Shown in pieces: positions 35,096-43,100 of a stretch of DNA of 64,000 nt. Every line of letters starts with the position of its first letter. The first letter of the stretch is position 1. The position numbers were made by a program, and so were the translations under genes. The stretch spans positions 70,835 to 134,834 of the forward strand of contig CAYRQM010000001.1 of the NCBI GenBank assembly GCA_964426415.1. The letters run 5' to 3'. This stretch comes from UBA3792 sp964426415 (lineage in GTDB: Bacteria; Bacillota; Clostridia; Christensenellales; CAG-138). The notes under the pieces were generated by a model. It saw only the letters and a program-made list of their open reading frames with translations. It had not been told where the DNA came from and did not search any database.

Positions 35096-35821
35096 ATGCA
35101 AACGGTTCACGAAGTCAGTCGGCGCACGGGCGTCAGCATCCGCGCACTGCATCACTACGACGCAATCGGGCTTTTAAAGCCCACCGCCGTGACGGAGGCG
35201 GGGTATCGGCTTTACGACGAGGCGGCATTGGAGCGGCTGCAAACGATTCTGCTGTTTCGAGAGCTAAACATGCCGCTTTCCGACATCGCCGCCATTTTGC
35301 AAAACCCGCGGTTTGACAAGGCGCTGGCGCTGCGACAGCAGATCAAGCTTTTGGAGCTGCAGCGGCAGCGGCTGGATGCACTCTTGGTTTTTGCACAAAA
35401 TCTTTTGAAGGGAGAAACACAAATGGATTTTTCTGCATTTGACACCGAAACGATTGACCGCTACAAGGCGGAGGCAAAGGCGGCATGGGGCAATACCGAT
35501 GCGTACCGCGCCTACGAGGAAAAAGCAAAGACGCGCCCCGAACGGGAGGCGCGCACTTTGGAACAAGGGCTGATGGCGTTTTTTGTGACGCTGGGCGAAA
35601 AGCGATCGCACTCGCCCACGGACCCTGCCGTTTTGGAGACGGTGGGGCAGCTGCAGGCGTATATTGACGCCAACTTCTACCCGTGTACGGACGATATGCT
35701 GCGTTCGCTGGGCGCAATGTATGCCGACGGCGGCGCATTCACCGAGAACATCGACCACGCAGGCGGTGCGGGCACCGGCGCGTTTGCAAAGGCTGCCATC
35801 GACGCGTACTGCGCAGGGTAA
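35096..35821 (+). CDS. MerR-family regulator with TipAS ligand-binding domain
   Basis: 241 aa. Residues 3-70 are the MerR winged-helix (VHEVSRRTGVSIRALHHYD, GYRLYDEAALERLQTI), residues 75-105 the coiled-coil dimer helix, and residues 118-240 a TipAS-like all-helical domain that in TipAL/Mta relatives binds antibiotics or other multi-ring drugs. GAGG precedes the ATG at 35096. No efflux gene follows, so its target beyond itself is unknown. Confidence 0.88.
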   Translation: MQTVHEVSRRTGVSIRALHHYDAIGLLKPTAVTEAGYRLYDEAALERLQTILLFRELNMPLSDIAAILQNPRFDKALALRQQIKLLELQRQRLDALLVFAQNLLKGETQMDFSAFDTETIDRYKAEAKAAWGNTDAYRAYEEKAKTRPEREARTLEQGLMAFFVTLGEKRSHSPTDPAVLETVGQLQAYIDANFYPCTDDMLRSLGAMYADGGAFTENIDHAGGAGTGAFAKAAIDAYCAG

Positions 35822-35827
35822 CCAACC

Positions 35828-36607
35828 TTAACGACGCAGGATGGAGTGAATCTCGGGCAGGACGTCCAGCGCCGCCAACCGACCCGTGCGAATGCCGCCG
35901 ATTGCACCTTCGGGGCGCAGCTGGCGGATGTACGACACATCGGGGCGAATGGTGACGTCGGCGCGGGGGGGCCGCAGCCGTTTGATCTCATCCCGCATCA
36001 TCTCGGCGGAGCGATACAGGATCGTCCGCGGCGACAGATGCTCCGTGGGGTATGGCGGATCGCCGTACAAGTCTACGGCGATCACCACGTCCGCGCCGTT
36101 TTCCCGCAGGATGGCGCTTGGCACCGATTCCAACATCCCGGCGTCGATGTACCACCTGCCGTCGATGCGGGACGGGCGAAACACACCGGGGATGGCGACG
36201 GATGCGCGTACCGCCTGTGCCAGTTTGCCGCGGTGAAAATACCGCAGCCGTCCGCTTTCCAAGTCCAGCGCGGAGCACCAAAACGGGATGTGCGTTTGGG
36301 AGAACTCCCGATCGTCCGTCACGATGCGGCAAATGCTCTCCATCTTGCGCCCCGAAAGGTATCCGTCCCGAAACGGAATCGGCACATCCAATACGTCGCG
36401 GGTCGTCAGATACCGCGCACATTCCGCCATGTAATACAGATCCATATCGGCGGCGTACGCAGCGCCCATGAATGCGCCGACGCTGGCGCCTGCCACCATA
36501 TCGATGGGGACGCCGCATTCGTCCAACACCTGCATCACACCAATATGCGCCATTCCGCGCATTCCGCCTGCGCCCAACGCCAGGCCTACTTTCTTTCTGC
36601 GATTCAA
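35828..36607 (-). CDS. ylbK: Patatin-like phospholipase (YlbK/RssA type)
   Basis: Putative serine lipid hydrolase, 259 aa. Oxyanion-hole loop GAGGMRGMAH (residues 12-21), nucleophile motif GASVG (Ser42) and the dyad aspartate in IDAGML (Asp155), all intact. The start is a TTG at 36607: it is the only initiator near the conserved start, with AAAGGA about 10 nt upstream, and the frame beyond it runs into the divergent ylbJ leader. In Bacillus ylbK lies beside ylbJ; here the two are divergent, separated by 54 bp. Function in the cell is not established. Confidence 0.87.
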   Translation of the reverse strand: MNRRKKVGLALGAGGMRGMAHIGVMQVLDECGVPIDMVAGASVGAFMGAAYAADMDLYYMAECARYLTTRDVLDVPIPFRDGYLSGRKMESICRIVTDDREFSQTHIPFWCSALDLESGRLRYFHRGKLAQAVRASVAIPGVFRPSRIDGRWYIDAGMLESVPSAILRENGADVVIAVDLYGDPPYPTEHLSPRTILYRSAEMMRDEIKRLRPPRADVTIRPDVSYIRQLRPEGAIGGIRTGRLAALDVLPEIHSILRR

Positions 36608-36661
36608 TGCATATCCGTCCTTTGCTTTGTATAGGGTACACCAAAATGGAAAGGAGCCGTC

Positions 36662-37729
36662 ATGCGCCTGTTCATTCTGCTGTCCTGTCTGTTGCTCATC
36701 GGGCTGATTCTGTGCCCTGCGGTGTCGCTTGCCGCCGCGTCCGACGCAGCGACGCTTTGGTGGACACGGGTTTTTCCCGCGCTGCTGCCGTTCCTCATCA
36801 CCGTGGGCGTTTTGGAACGCAGCGGGCTGTTCGCGTGGCTTGGCACACGAAAGACGAAACGCATCTCCCCGCTTGCCCTTGTTGCGCTGCTCTTTGGCGG
36901 GCTGTGCGGCTACCCCATCGGGGCAAAGCTGTTGGGCGGCTGCCAAAAGAACGGCACGCTCACGCCGCAACTGGCGCAAACGTATTCTTATTATGCGAAT
37001 CTCGGCAGTCCCGTATTCATCGTTTCCGTCGTCGCGATCGGACTCTTTTCCAACGTGCGCACCGCATTGCCCATCTGTATTTCAATCTACGCCGTCGCGC
37101 TGGCGGTGTTTTTGCCAATTTTTGTCTTTTCTAAGCGCCCGCAGCAGGCAAACTCCGCAGCACTCACCATGGATGCAAGCTGCTTTTCCGACGCCATCTT
37201 TGGCGGCATGGAAAGCATTTTGCGCATCGGCGGCTGCATCGTGTTCGCCGCCGTATTGAATGCGCTGCTGCAGGCGGCGCGGCTTCCGTGGCTCATCGCA
37301 CAGGTGTTGCCCGTTTCGGAATCGACGGTGCGCGCGGTGCTGATGGGCGTGCTGGAGCTGACGTGCGGCTGTCAAGCGGCGTCCGCGCTGCCGCTGCATC
37401 TTGCGATGCGGCTGGCGCTTTGCACCTTCTTCTTGCAGTTTGGCGGGCTCTCGGTGCTGCTGCAAACCTTGGGCTTTCTCAGGCTCTCCTCCGTGCCGCG
37501 CTATCTGTTGACAAAGCTTTGCATGGCGCTTTGCTCCTCCGCGCTCTGTTATGTGCTGACACCATTGCTTTGTCCCGATGCTGCAGCCGCCGCGTTCGCC
37601 GGCTCCGCCGCTTGGGCGCGCAACGGCGCAACGCTTCTTGGCGTGCTGTTTTCCTGCGGCTTCAGCCTTCTATGCTGCGCCGTGTTCACCCTCTGCGTGC
37701 GCACCAAAAACAGGAGCGCGACGAAATGA
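36662..37729 (+). CDS. ylbJ: Sporulation integral membrane protein YlbJ
   Basis: 355 aa with eight or more membrane helices and two nucleoside-recognition (Gate) type repeats; hallmark sequences are WWTRVFPALLPFLITVG near the start and FGGLCGYPIGAKLL. In Bacillus the homolog is needed for spore cortex formation, so it hints that this organism sporulates. AAGGAG precedes the ATG. It diverges from ylbK, the same partner as in Bacillus. Confidence 0.85.
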   Translation: MRLFILLSCLLLIGLILCPAVSLAAASDAATLWWTRVFPALLPFLITVGVLERSGLFAWLGTRKTKRISPLALVALLFGGLCGYPIGAKLLGGCQKNGTLTPQLAQTYSYYANLGSPVFIVSVVAIGLFSNVRTALPICISIYAVALAVFLPIFVFSKRPQQANSAALTMDASCFSDAIFGGMESILRIGGCIVFAAVLNALLQAARLPWLIAQVLPVSESTVRAVLMGVLELTCGCQAASALPLHLAMRLALCTFFLQFGGLSVLLQTLGFLRLSSVPRYLLTKLCMALCSSALCYVLTPLLCPDAAAAAFAGSAAWARNGATLLGVLFSCGFSLLCCAVFTLCVRTKNRSATK

Positions 37730-37756
37730 AATCGCCCTTCCGCACTCTTTCGCTGT

Positions 37757-37819
37757 AAAAAGTGTAGTGTCAAGCACATTTTTCGTAGGAAAAAGTGTAG
37801 TGAGCGCCACATTTTTCGT
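37757..37819. repeat. Two tandem 33-bp repeats upstream of the DUF4143 ATPase gene
   Basis: AAAAAGTGTAGTG occurs at 37757-37769 and 37790-37802, CACATTTTTCGT at 37775-37786 and 37808-37819; the period is exactly 33 bp with only the 5-bp centre and the 3-bp joint differing. Within each unit AAAAAGTG can pair with CACaTTTTT (one bulged A). The second copy ends at the -35 of the downstream gene, where a repressor array would sit. Confidence 0.75.
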
Positions 37820-37847
37820 TGTAAATTTGCAAATCCTGTGGTATACT
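37819..37847 (+). promoter_or_regulatory. Promoter of the DUF4143 ATPase gene
   Basis: TTGTAA at 37819-37824 and TATACT at 37842-37847, 17-bp spacer, with an extended TGG before the -10. The -35 overlaps the end of the second 33-bp repeat. Confidence 0.75.
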
Positions 37848-37877
37848 ACAATCGTACCAAACCAAGGAGGTGCGCAT

Positions 37878-39179
37878 ATGTACCGATTTGCCATAGAAAA
37901 ACTGGCGCAATGGAAAACAAGCAATCGCCGCAAGCCACTGATCATCGAGGGTGCGCGTCAAGTCGGCAAGACTTGGCTGATGAAAGAATTCGGTGCAAAG
38001 GCGTATGCCGATACCGTTTACATCAACTTCGACTCCAATTCTCGGATGGCGGAGCTGTTTGCGTCCGATCTCGATCCCGATCGAATCGTCATGGGGCTGG
38101 AGCTTTACGCGGGGCACAAGATCGACGCCGAGAACACGCTGCTCATTTTCGACGAGGTGCAGGAGGTGCCGCGGGCGCTTTCCGCACTCAAGTATTTCTT
38201 TGAAAACGCGCCGCAGTATCACATTCTTTGTGCGGGTTCACTGTTGGGAATTGCGCTGCATGGCGGCACATCCTTTCCCGTGGGCAAGGTGGATTTTCTC
38301 AAGCTCTATCCGCTGTCCTTCAGAGAATTTCTCATGGCGACGGGGAACGCGCGCTTTGCCGAGCTGCTGGACAAGCAGGATTACGAGATGATTACCACCT
38401 TCAAACAAACCTACATTGACGCGCTCAAGCAGTACTATTTCGTCGGCGGGATGCCGGAGGCGGTGCTAAGCTTTGCGGAGAATCGGGACTTCAACGAGGT
38501 GCGGGAAATCCAAAAGCGCATTCTTGCCGCCTACGAACAGGATTTCTCTAAGCATGCGCCCTATGAGAGCGTGCCGAAGATTCGCATGGTTTGGAACAGC
38601 ATTCCTTCACAGCTTGCCAAGGAAAACAAAAAGTTCCTCTATGGGCTTGTCCGCGAAGGCGCACGGGCAAAGGATTTTGAAACGGCAATCATGTGGCTTT
38701 CGGACTGCGGCCTGATACACAAGGTCTCCCGCGTCAACGCGGCGGGAATACCGCAAAAAGCCTATGAGGACTTGCGGGCGTTCAAGCTCTTTGCCGTGGA
38801 CGTGGGGCTTTTGGGCTGCATGACCGGACTGCGACAGCATACGCTGTTGGACGGCAACGACCTGTTCACCGAGTTTAAGGGCGCACTGACCGAGCAGTAT
38901 GTCTGTCAACAGCTCAAAACGATAGAGGATTTGGGCGTGTATTACTTTGCCAACGACCGCGGTTCCTGCGAGGTGGATTTTGTCGTCGACGCCGGCGAAC
39001 GAATCATTCCGATAGAGGTCAAGGCTGAGGTCAATCTGAAGGCGAAAAGCCTGCATATGTATCAAGAGAAATACGCGCCGAACCTCTCTGTGCGTACCTC
39101 CATGGCGGACTACAAAAAAGAAGATCGGCTCGTCAACCTGCCGCTGTACGCGGTGGAGGAACTCTTGGCGCTGCGATGA
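37878..39179 (+). CDS. AAA_14/DUF4143-family ATPase
   Basis: 433 aa. Walker A GARQVGKT (residues 25-32), Walker B LLIFDEVQE (88-96), sensor-type CAGSLLGI and the FLKLYPLSFREFL motif of the AAA_14 domain; the C-terminal DUF4143 domain (about 205-390) ends in a PD-(D/E)XK-like element, CEVDFVV...PIEVKAE, that resembles an archaeal Holliday-junction-resolvase-type nuclease fold. ATG 37878 has GGAGG 7 nt upstream. These proteins are common and patchily distributed in anaerobes, often behind their own promoter like this one; no defined function. Could be a solitary mobile or defence-related gene. Confidence 0.88.
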   Translation: MYRFAIEKLAQWKTSNRRKPLIIEGARQVGKTWLMKEFGAKAYADTVYINFDSNSRMAELFASDLDPDRIVMGLELYAGHKIDAENTLLIFDEVQEVPRALSALKYFFENAPQYHILCAGSLLGIALHGGTSFPVGKVDFLKLYPLSFREFLMATGNARFAELLDKQDYEMITTFKQTYIDALKQYYFVGGMPEAVLSFAENRDFNEVREIQKRILAAYEQDFSKHAPYESVPKIRMVWNSIPSQLAKENKKFLYGLVREGARAKDFETAIMWLSDCGLIHKVSRVNAAGIPQKAYEDLRAFKLFAVDVGLLGCMTGLRQHTLLDGNDLFTEFKGALTEQYVCQQLKTIEDLGVYYFANDRGSCEVDFVVDAGERIIPIEVKAEVNLKAKSLHMYQEKYAPNLSVRTSMADYKKEDRLVNLPLYAVEELLALR

Positions 39180-39212
39180 TTAGCGGCTGAAGGAAAGGCA
39201 TACGACAAAACA

Positions 39213-39243
39213 AAAAGCCCGCGGTATTTGCCGCAGGCTTTTG
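39213..39243. terminator. Bidirectional terminator between DUF4143 gene and gapA
   Basis: AAAAGCCCGCGG (39213-39224) pairs with CCGCAGGCTTTT (39231-39242), flanked by A-rich and T-rich runs on both sides. It can serve both convergent genes. Confidence 0.85.
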
Positions 39244-39256
39244 CTTTGTGCTTTGA

Positions 39257-40267
39257 TTATTTGTGATCGACGCTGTACATGTAGGTGATGAGGTCCAATA
39301 CCTTGTTGGAATAGCCCCACTCGTTGTCGTACCAAGAGACGACCTTGACAAAGGTGTCGGTCAGCGCGATGCCGGCTTTTGCGTCGAAGATGGAGGTGCG
39401 TGCGTCGCCGATGAAGTCGGAAGACACCACGGGATCCTCGGTGTAGCCCAGAACGCCCTTCAGCTCGCCTTCGGAAGCGTCCTTCATGGCCTTGCAGATG
39501 GCTTCGTACTTGGCGGGCTTGGCGAGATTGACGGTCAGGTCAACCACGGAGACGTCCAAGGTGGGAACGCGCATCGACATGCCGGTCAGCTTGCCGTTCA
39601 GCGAAGGAATGACCTTGCCGACTGCCTTCGCCGCACCGGTGGAGGACGGGATGATGTTGTAGGACGCGCCGCGGCCGCCGCGCCAATCCTTCATGGAAAC
39701 GCCGTCCACGGTCTTTTGCGTGGCGGTGATGGAATGGACGGTGGTCATCAGACCATCTGTGATGCCAAAGCTGTCGTTCAGCACCTTTGCGATGGGCGCC
39801 AAGCAGTTGGTGGTGCAGGAGGCATTGGAAACGAACTGCATATCGGAGGTGTACTTGTCGAGGTTGACGCCGACGACGAACATCGGGGTGTCATCCTTGG
39901 AAGGCGCGGACATGACGACGTGCTTTGCACCCGCCGCGATGTGGCCCGCCGCCTTTTCCTTGGTGAGGAACAAGCCGGTGGATTCGACAACGTATTCTGC
40001 GCCGACGGCGTCCCACTTCAGGTTGGCGGGATCCTTTTCGGCGGTCACGCGAATGGACTTGCCATTGACGATCAGCGAATTCTCGGTGTAATCCACGGTG
40101 CCGTCAAAACGGCCATGGATGGTGTCGTATTTGAGCATGTACGCCATATAATCGGGTGCGATCAGGTCGTTGATGCCGACGACTTCGATTTCAGGGTTGT
40201 TCACAGCAGCACGGAACACAAGACGACCGATTCTGCCAAAACCATTGATACCAATCTTGATTGACAT
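39257..40267 (-). CDS. gapA: Glyceraldehyde-3-phosphate dehydrogenase (NAD)
   Basis: Oxidises glyceraldehyde-3-phosphate to 1,3-bisphosphoglycerate in glycolysis. 336 aa. NAD-binding KIGINGFGRIGRLVFRA, Asp34 in GINDL (NAD preference), catalytic Cys151 in SNASCTTNC, and WYDNEWGYSNKVLDL at the end. ATG 40267 has GGAGG about 10 nt upstream; the open frame continues 5' only through promoter sequence. Single gene with its own -10 element and terminator. Confidence 0.97.
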   Translation of the reverse strand: MSIKIGINGFGRIGRLVFRAAVNNPEIEVVGINDLIAPDYMAYMLKYDTIHGRFDGTVDYTENSLIVNGKSIRVTAEKDPANLKWDAVGAEYVVESTGLFLTKEKAAGHIAAGAKHVVMSAPSKDDTPMFVVGVNLDKYTSDMQFVSNASCTTNCLAPIAKVLNDSFGITDGLMTTVHSITATQKTVDGVSMKDWRGGRGASYNIIPSSTGAAKAVGKVIPSLNGKLTGMSMRVPTLDVSVVDLTVNLAKPAKYEAICKAMKDASEGELKGVLGYTEDPVVSSDFIGDARTSIFDAKAGIALTDTFVKVVSWYDNEWGYSNKVLDLITYMYSVDHK

Positions 40268-40298
40268 TCTAAAAATGCCTCCTTCACAATTTTTCGGA

Positions 40299-40304
40299 AT
40301 TATA
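40299..40304 (-). promoter_or_regulatory. gapA -10 element
   Basis: Exact TATAAT on the minus strand (40304-40299), 31 nt from the ATG. The best -35 candidates, TTGACC and TTGCAA, are 13 and 20 bp away, so the -35 is uncertain. Confidence 0.5.
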
Positions 40305-40558
40305 CTACAACAATTATGGTCAAATTGCAAGGGTCTATCCGTAAGAATTGCGTAAAATCACAGGAAAATGGGCATTTTTCACACTCACGTCACAGCTCGT
40401 CGCCATGTACTTCGCTTTGTTCGCAACGGCTCCTTCGGCTTTGCCTCATCTGCCATTGCTCACCCACTCCGTCATGGCTCCTCTCCGCAAAAGGTCACGC
40501 GCTCGCTACGGCTGTTCGGTTGTAAACGCCCTCACGACGCCTACGCGGCGCTACCAAC

Positions 40559-41010
40559 CTTTTGTGGGAAGACCCGCGTACACGGTTTTCGGGGGAAGGG
40601 GAACAAAAACGCCCTGTTTCCTTTTGCGGGAATACCCGTTGACACGCTATTCGGGAAAGGGATGTCGCGGCGCTGCCAACCTTTTGCGGGAACACCCGCC
40701 TACACGGGTTTTGGGGAAGGAAACCCAAAAACGCCCGCATTTTGTAGGGGCGGATACCATCCGCCAGCCGAGTTTTGCGTACACGGCCGTATGAATAGGA
40801 ACGCGAATACGCCTGTTTGTCATCCTGCGCTTCGGCGAAGGATCTCACGCTTACACGGGAGATTCTTCGGCACTTCGTGCCTCAGAATGACCGTGCGGGG
40901 CGGGAAACACGCGAATTTATTGACATTTTCATTTGGCAACCCGCGTACACGGTTTTGGGGGAAGAAACGCAAAACACCCGCATTTAGTAGGGGCGGAACC
41001 CATCCGACTG
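40559..41010. repeat. Interspersed repeat family with core CCCGCGTACACGGTTTT
   Basis: Four partial copies: about 40559-40610, 40625-40660, 40678-40755 and 40938-41010. Shared order is CAACC, CTTTTGCGGGAA, CACCCGC.TACACGG, TTTT.GGGGAAG, AAAACGCCCGCAT, and in two copies GTAGGGGCGGA..CCATCCG. A further degenerate copy lies near 63282-63345. None encodes a protein; they look like accreted non-coding repeats. Confidence 0.65.
40819..40891. repeat. Dispersed palindromic repeat, copy A
   Basis: Starts GTCATCCTG and ends TCAGAATGAC, which are imperfect inverted repeats of each other; inner parts GAAGGATCTC and GAGATTCTTC likewise mirror each other around a short GCTTACACGG centre. The same element recurs at 63350-63425 and, inverted, at 63946-64000. 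Confidence 0.8.
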
Positions 41011-41046
41011 CCGCTGCTCTCGCACACATCCTTCCGTTTCCCACGC

Positions 41047-41070
41047 AAAAGCGCGGGGGAGTCCCCGCGC
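41047..41070 (-). terminator. Terminator of the GT2 gene
   Basis: On the minus strand GCGCGGGG (41070-41063) and CCCCGCGC (41058-41051) pair around ACTC, followed by TTTT. Confidence 0.85.
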
Positions 41071-41082
41071 CAAGTGTTGCGC

Positions 41083-42021
41083 TTATTCTTCTTCGTTCAA
41101 GCTCTCCGCGACGATATACAGCGGACGGCGCTTTAGTTCGTCGTACATTCGGCCAAGGTACATGCCCTGCACGCCCATAAAGCCCAGCAGCACGGCAGAC
41201 AGCAGCAGCATCGCCACCACCGCCCACAGCCATTGCGGGCACGCCGCGCCAAAGACGGCGGTCAGCACGATCATGGCAAGCAGCGCGAAAAAGCCCACCA
41301 CCCCGACGCCGACGCCGATGCCGAAGGGCATTTCCAGCGGTTTGGAGGAGAAATTGAGAATGCCGTCGGTGGCAAGGCGCAGCATTTTCTTGAGGGTATA
41401 CTTGGTCTTGCCGGCGGCGCGTTCGTCGCGTACATATTCGATGGGCTGCGCTTCAAAGCCCATCCATGCGGACATTCCGCGCAAGAACCGCGCCTGCTCC
41501 CGCATTCTGAGGAACACGTCCGCAACCTTGCGGTCGAGCAGACGAAAATCGCCCGTGTCCAGCGGGATGGGGTAGGCGCTCATCCAAGAGAGAATGCGGT
41601 AGTATGCCGCAGCCGTGAGCTTTTTGAACAGCGTTTCACCCTTGCGCTTGCTGCGCTTGCCGTAGACGATGTCCGCGCCGTCCTTCCACATTTTGACCAT
41701 TTGGGGAATCAGCTCGGGCGGGTCTTGCAGATCCACGTCAATGATGATGAGCGCGTCGCCCTTTGCGTGATCCATCCCGCAGGTGACCGCAATCTGGTGC
41801 CCGAAGTTGCGCGAGAACGAGAACACCTTGACTTCGGGATGCGCCTTTGCAAGTGCGCGCAGCTGCTTCATGGTGCCGTCGCGGCTGCCGTCGTTGACGT
41901 AGAGAATTTCGTAGGGATGTCCCGTCGCTCGCATCGCAGCGTCCATGCGCCGATACGATTCCATCAGGACTTCTTCCTCGTAGTAGACGGGGATGATCAG
42001 CGAAAGCAATTCTTTGTCCAT
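41083..42021 (-). CDS. GT2 glycosyltransferase, polyprenyl-phosphate type (DPMS/GtrB-like)
   Basis: 312 aa. GT2 catalytic region with IPVYYEEEVL, VNDGSRDGT and the metal-binding DVDLQDPPELIP, RSKRKGETLFKK, then two C-terminal membrane helices (residues about 230-290: GIGVGVGVVGFFALLAMIV and the following segment). This layout fits enzymes that move a sugar from a nucleotide to undecaprenyl phosphate for wall or polymer glycosylation. Sugar and acceptor cannot be named. ATG 42021 has GGAGG 5 nt upstream. Divergent from fba. Confidence 0.9.
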   Translation of the reverse strand: MDKELLSLIIPVYYEEEVLMESYRRMDAAMRATGHPYEILYVNDGSRDGTMKQLRALAKAHPEVKVFSFSRNFGHQIAVTCGMDHAKGDALIIIDVDLQDPPELIPQMVKMWKDGADIVYGKRSKRKGETLFKKLTAAAYYRILSWMSAYPIPLDTGDFRLLDRKVADVFLRMREQARFLRGMSAWMGFEAQPIEYVRDERAAGKTKYTLKKMLRLATDGILNFSSKPLEMPFGIGVGVGVVGFFALLAMIVLTAVFGAACPQWLWAVVAMLLLSAVLLGFMGVQGMYLGRMYDELKRRPLYIVAESLNEEE

Positions 42022-42048
42022 ACAAACCTCCCAAACCATTCTGCTCTC

Positions 42049-42100
42049 ATTATAACGCACGAAAGTCACGGTTGCAATTCTTTTTCAATGGTTATATAAT
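42049..42100. promoter_or_regulatory. Divergent GT2/fba promoters sharing one -35 hexamer
   Basis: TTGCAA at 42072-42077 is its own reverse complement. On the plus strand it is 17 bp from TATAAT at 42095-42100 (fba); on the minus strand it is 17 bp from TATAAT at 42054-42049 (GT2 gene). Both promoters therefore have a perfect -10 and consensus spacing from a single shared -35. Confidence 0.8.
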
Positions 42101-42132
42101 AGCGGCGAAATAAAACTGAAGGAGTTCACAAT

Positions 42133-43086
42133 ATGGCAATCGTAACCAGCAAAGAAATGTTCGCAAAGGCGTACGACGGCGGCTATGCTATCGGCGCGTT
42201 CAACGTCAACAATATGGAGATCATCCAAGGCATCACCGCCGCAGCAATCGCCAAGCACGCACCGCTGATCCTGCAGGTCAGCAAGGGCGCCCGCGCCTAC
42301 GCCAACCACATCTACCTGATGAAGCTCATCGAAGCCGCCATCTTGGACGCCGAGCAGAACGCAGGCTTCGACCTGCCCATCTGCGTCCATCTCGACCACG
42401 GCGACACGTTCGAGCTGTGCAAGAGCTGCATCGACGGCGGATTCTCCTCCGTCATGATTGACGGCAGCAGCAAGTCCTACGAGGACAACATCAAGCTCAC
42501 CCGCCAGGTCGTCGAATACGCGCACGACCATGGCGTCGTGGTAGAAGGCGAATTGGGCACGCTGGCGGGCATCGAGGACGAAGTAAAGGTCACCTCCGAA
42601 GATTCCTCCTACACCCGTCCCGAAGAAGTCGAAGATTTCGTGTCCCGCACGGGCGTCGATTCCTTGGCAATCGCCATCGGCACCTCCCACGGCGCGTTCA
42701 AGTTCAAGCCCGGCACCAAGCCCCAGCTGCGGTTCGACATCCTCGAAGAAGTCAGCCGCCGTCTGCCCGGCTTCCCCATCGTGCTGCACGGTTCCTCCTC
42801 CGTTCCGCAGGAGTTCGTCCGCATGATCAACGAAAACGGCGGCAACCTGCCCGGCGCCATCGGCGTTCCCGAGGAGCAGCTCCGTCAAGCGGCACGCCTG
42901 TCCGTCTGCAAGATCAACATCGACAGCGATTTGCGCCTTGCCATGACCGCCAGCATCCGCAAGTATTTCCACGATCATCCCGATCATTTCGATCCGCGTC
43001 AGTATCTCAAGCCCGCCCGCGCCGCCATCCAAGCGATGGTGGAACACAAGATCGTCGACGTGCTGGGCTGCAACGACAAAGCATAA
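42133..43086 (+). CDS. fba: Class II fructose-bisphosphate aldolase
   Basis: Splits fructose-1,6-bisphosphate into two triose phosphates using a zinc ion. 317 aa. Begins MAIVTSKEMFAKAYDGGYAIGAFNVNN; metal-binding HLDHGD (His86, Asp88, His89), VEGELGTLAG, GTSHGAFKFK and the phosphate loop KINIDSDLRLA. GAAGGAG precedes the ATG. The downstream zinc-ribbon gene follows after 14 nt and is probably co-transcribed. Confidence 0.96.
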   Translation: MAIVTSKEMFAKAYDGGYAIGAFNVNNMEIIQGITAAAIAKHAPLILQVSKGARAYANHIYLMKLIEAAILDAEQNAGFDLPICVHLDHGDTFELCKSCIDGGFSSVMIDGSSKSYEDNIKLTRQVVEYAHDHGVVVEGELGTLAGIEDEVKVTSEDSSYTRPEEVEDFVSRTGVDSLAIAIGTSHGAFKFKPGTKPQLRFDILEEVSRRLPGFPIVLHGSSSVPQEFVRMINENGGNLPGAIGVPEEQLRQAARLSVCKINIDSDLRLAMTASIRKYFHDHPDHFDPRQYLKPARAAIQAMVEHKIVDVLGCNDKA

Positions 43087-43100
43087 AGCGAGGGATTTCT

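Larger units (their letters stand above)
40331..41046. other. Non-coding, repeat-rich gap
   Basis: Between gapA and the GT2 gene no frame has a credible start, ribosome-binding site or family motif. 40340-40550 is plain sequence without recognised features. 40550-41010 is filled by two families of dispersed repeats listed separately. Confidence 0.7.

Noticed and set aside
40559..41010. CRISPR array
   Set aside because: The repeats are degenerate, unevenly spaced and not separated by unique spacers of equal length; no cas genes.
40368..41180. 270-codon plus-strand frame in the gapA-GT2 gap
   Set aside because: Made almost entirely of repeated non-coding units; no ribosome-binding site.
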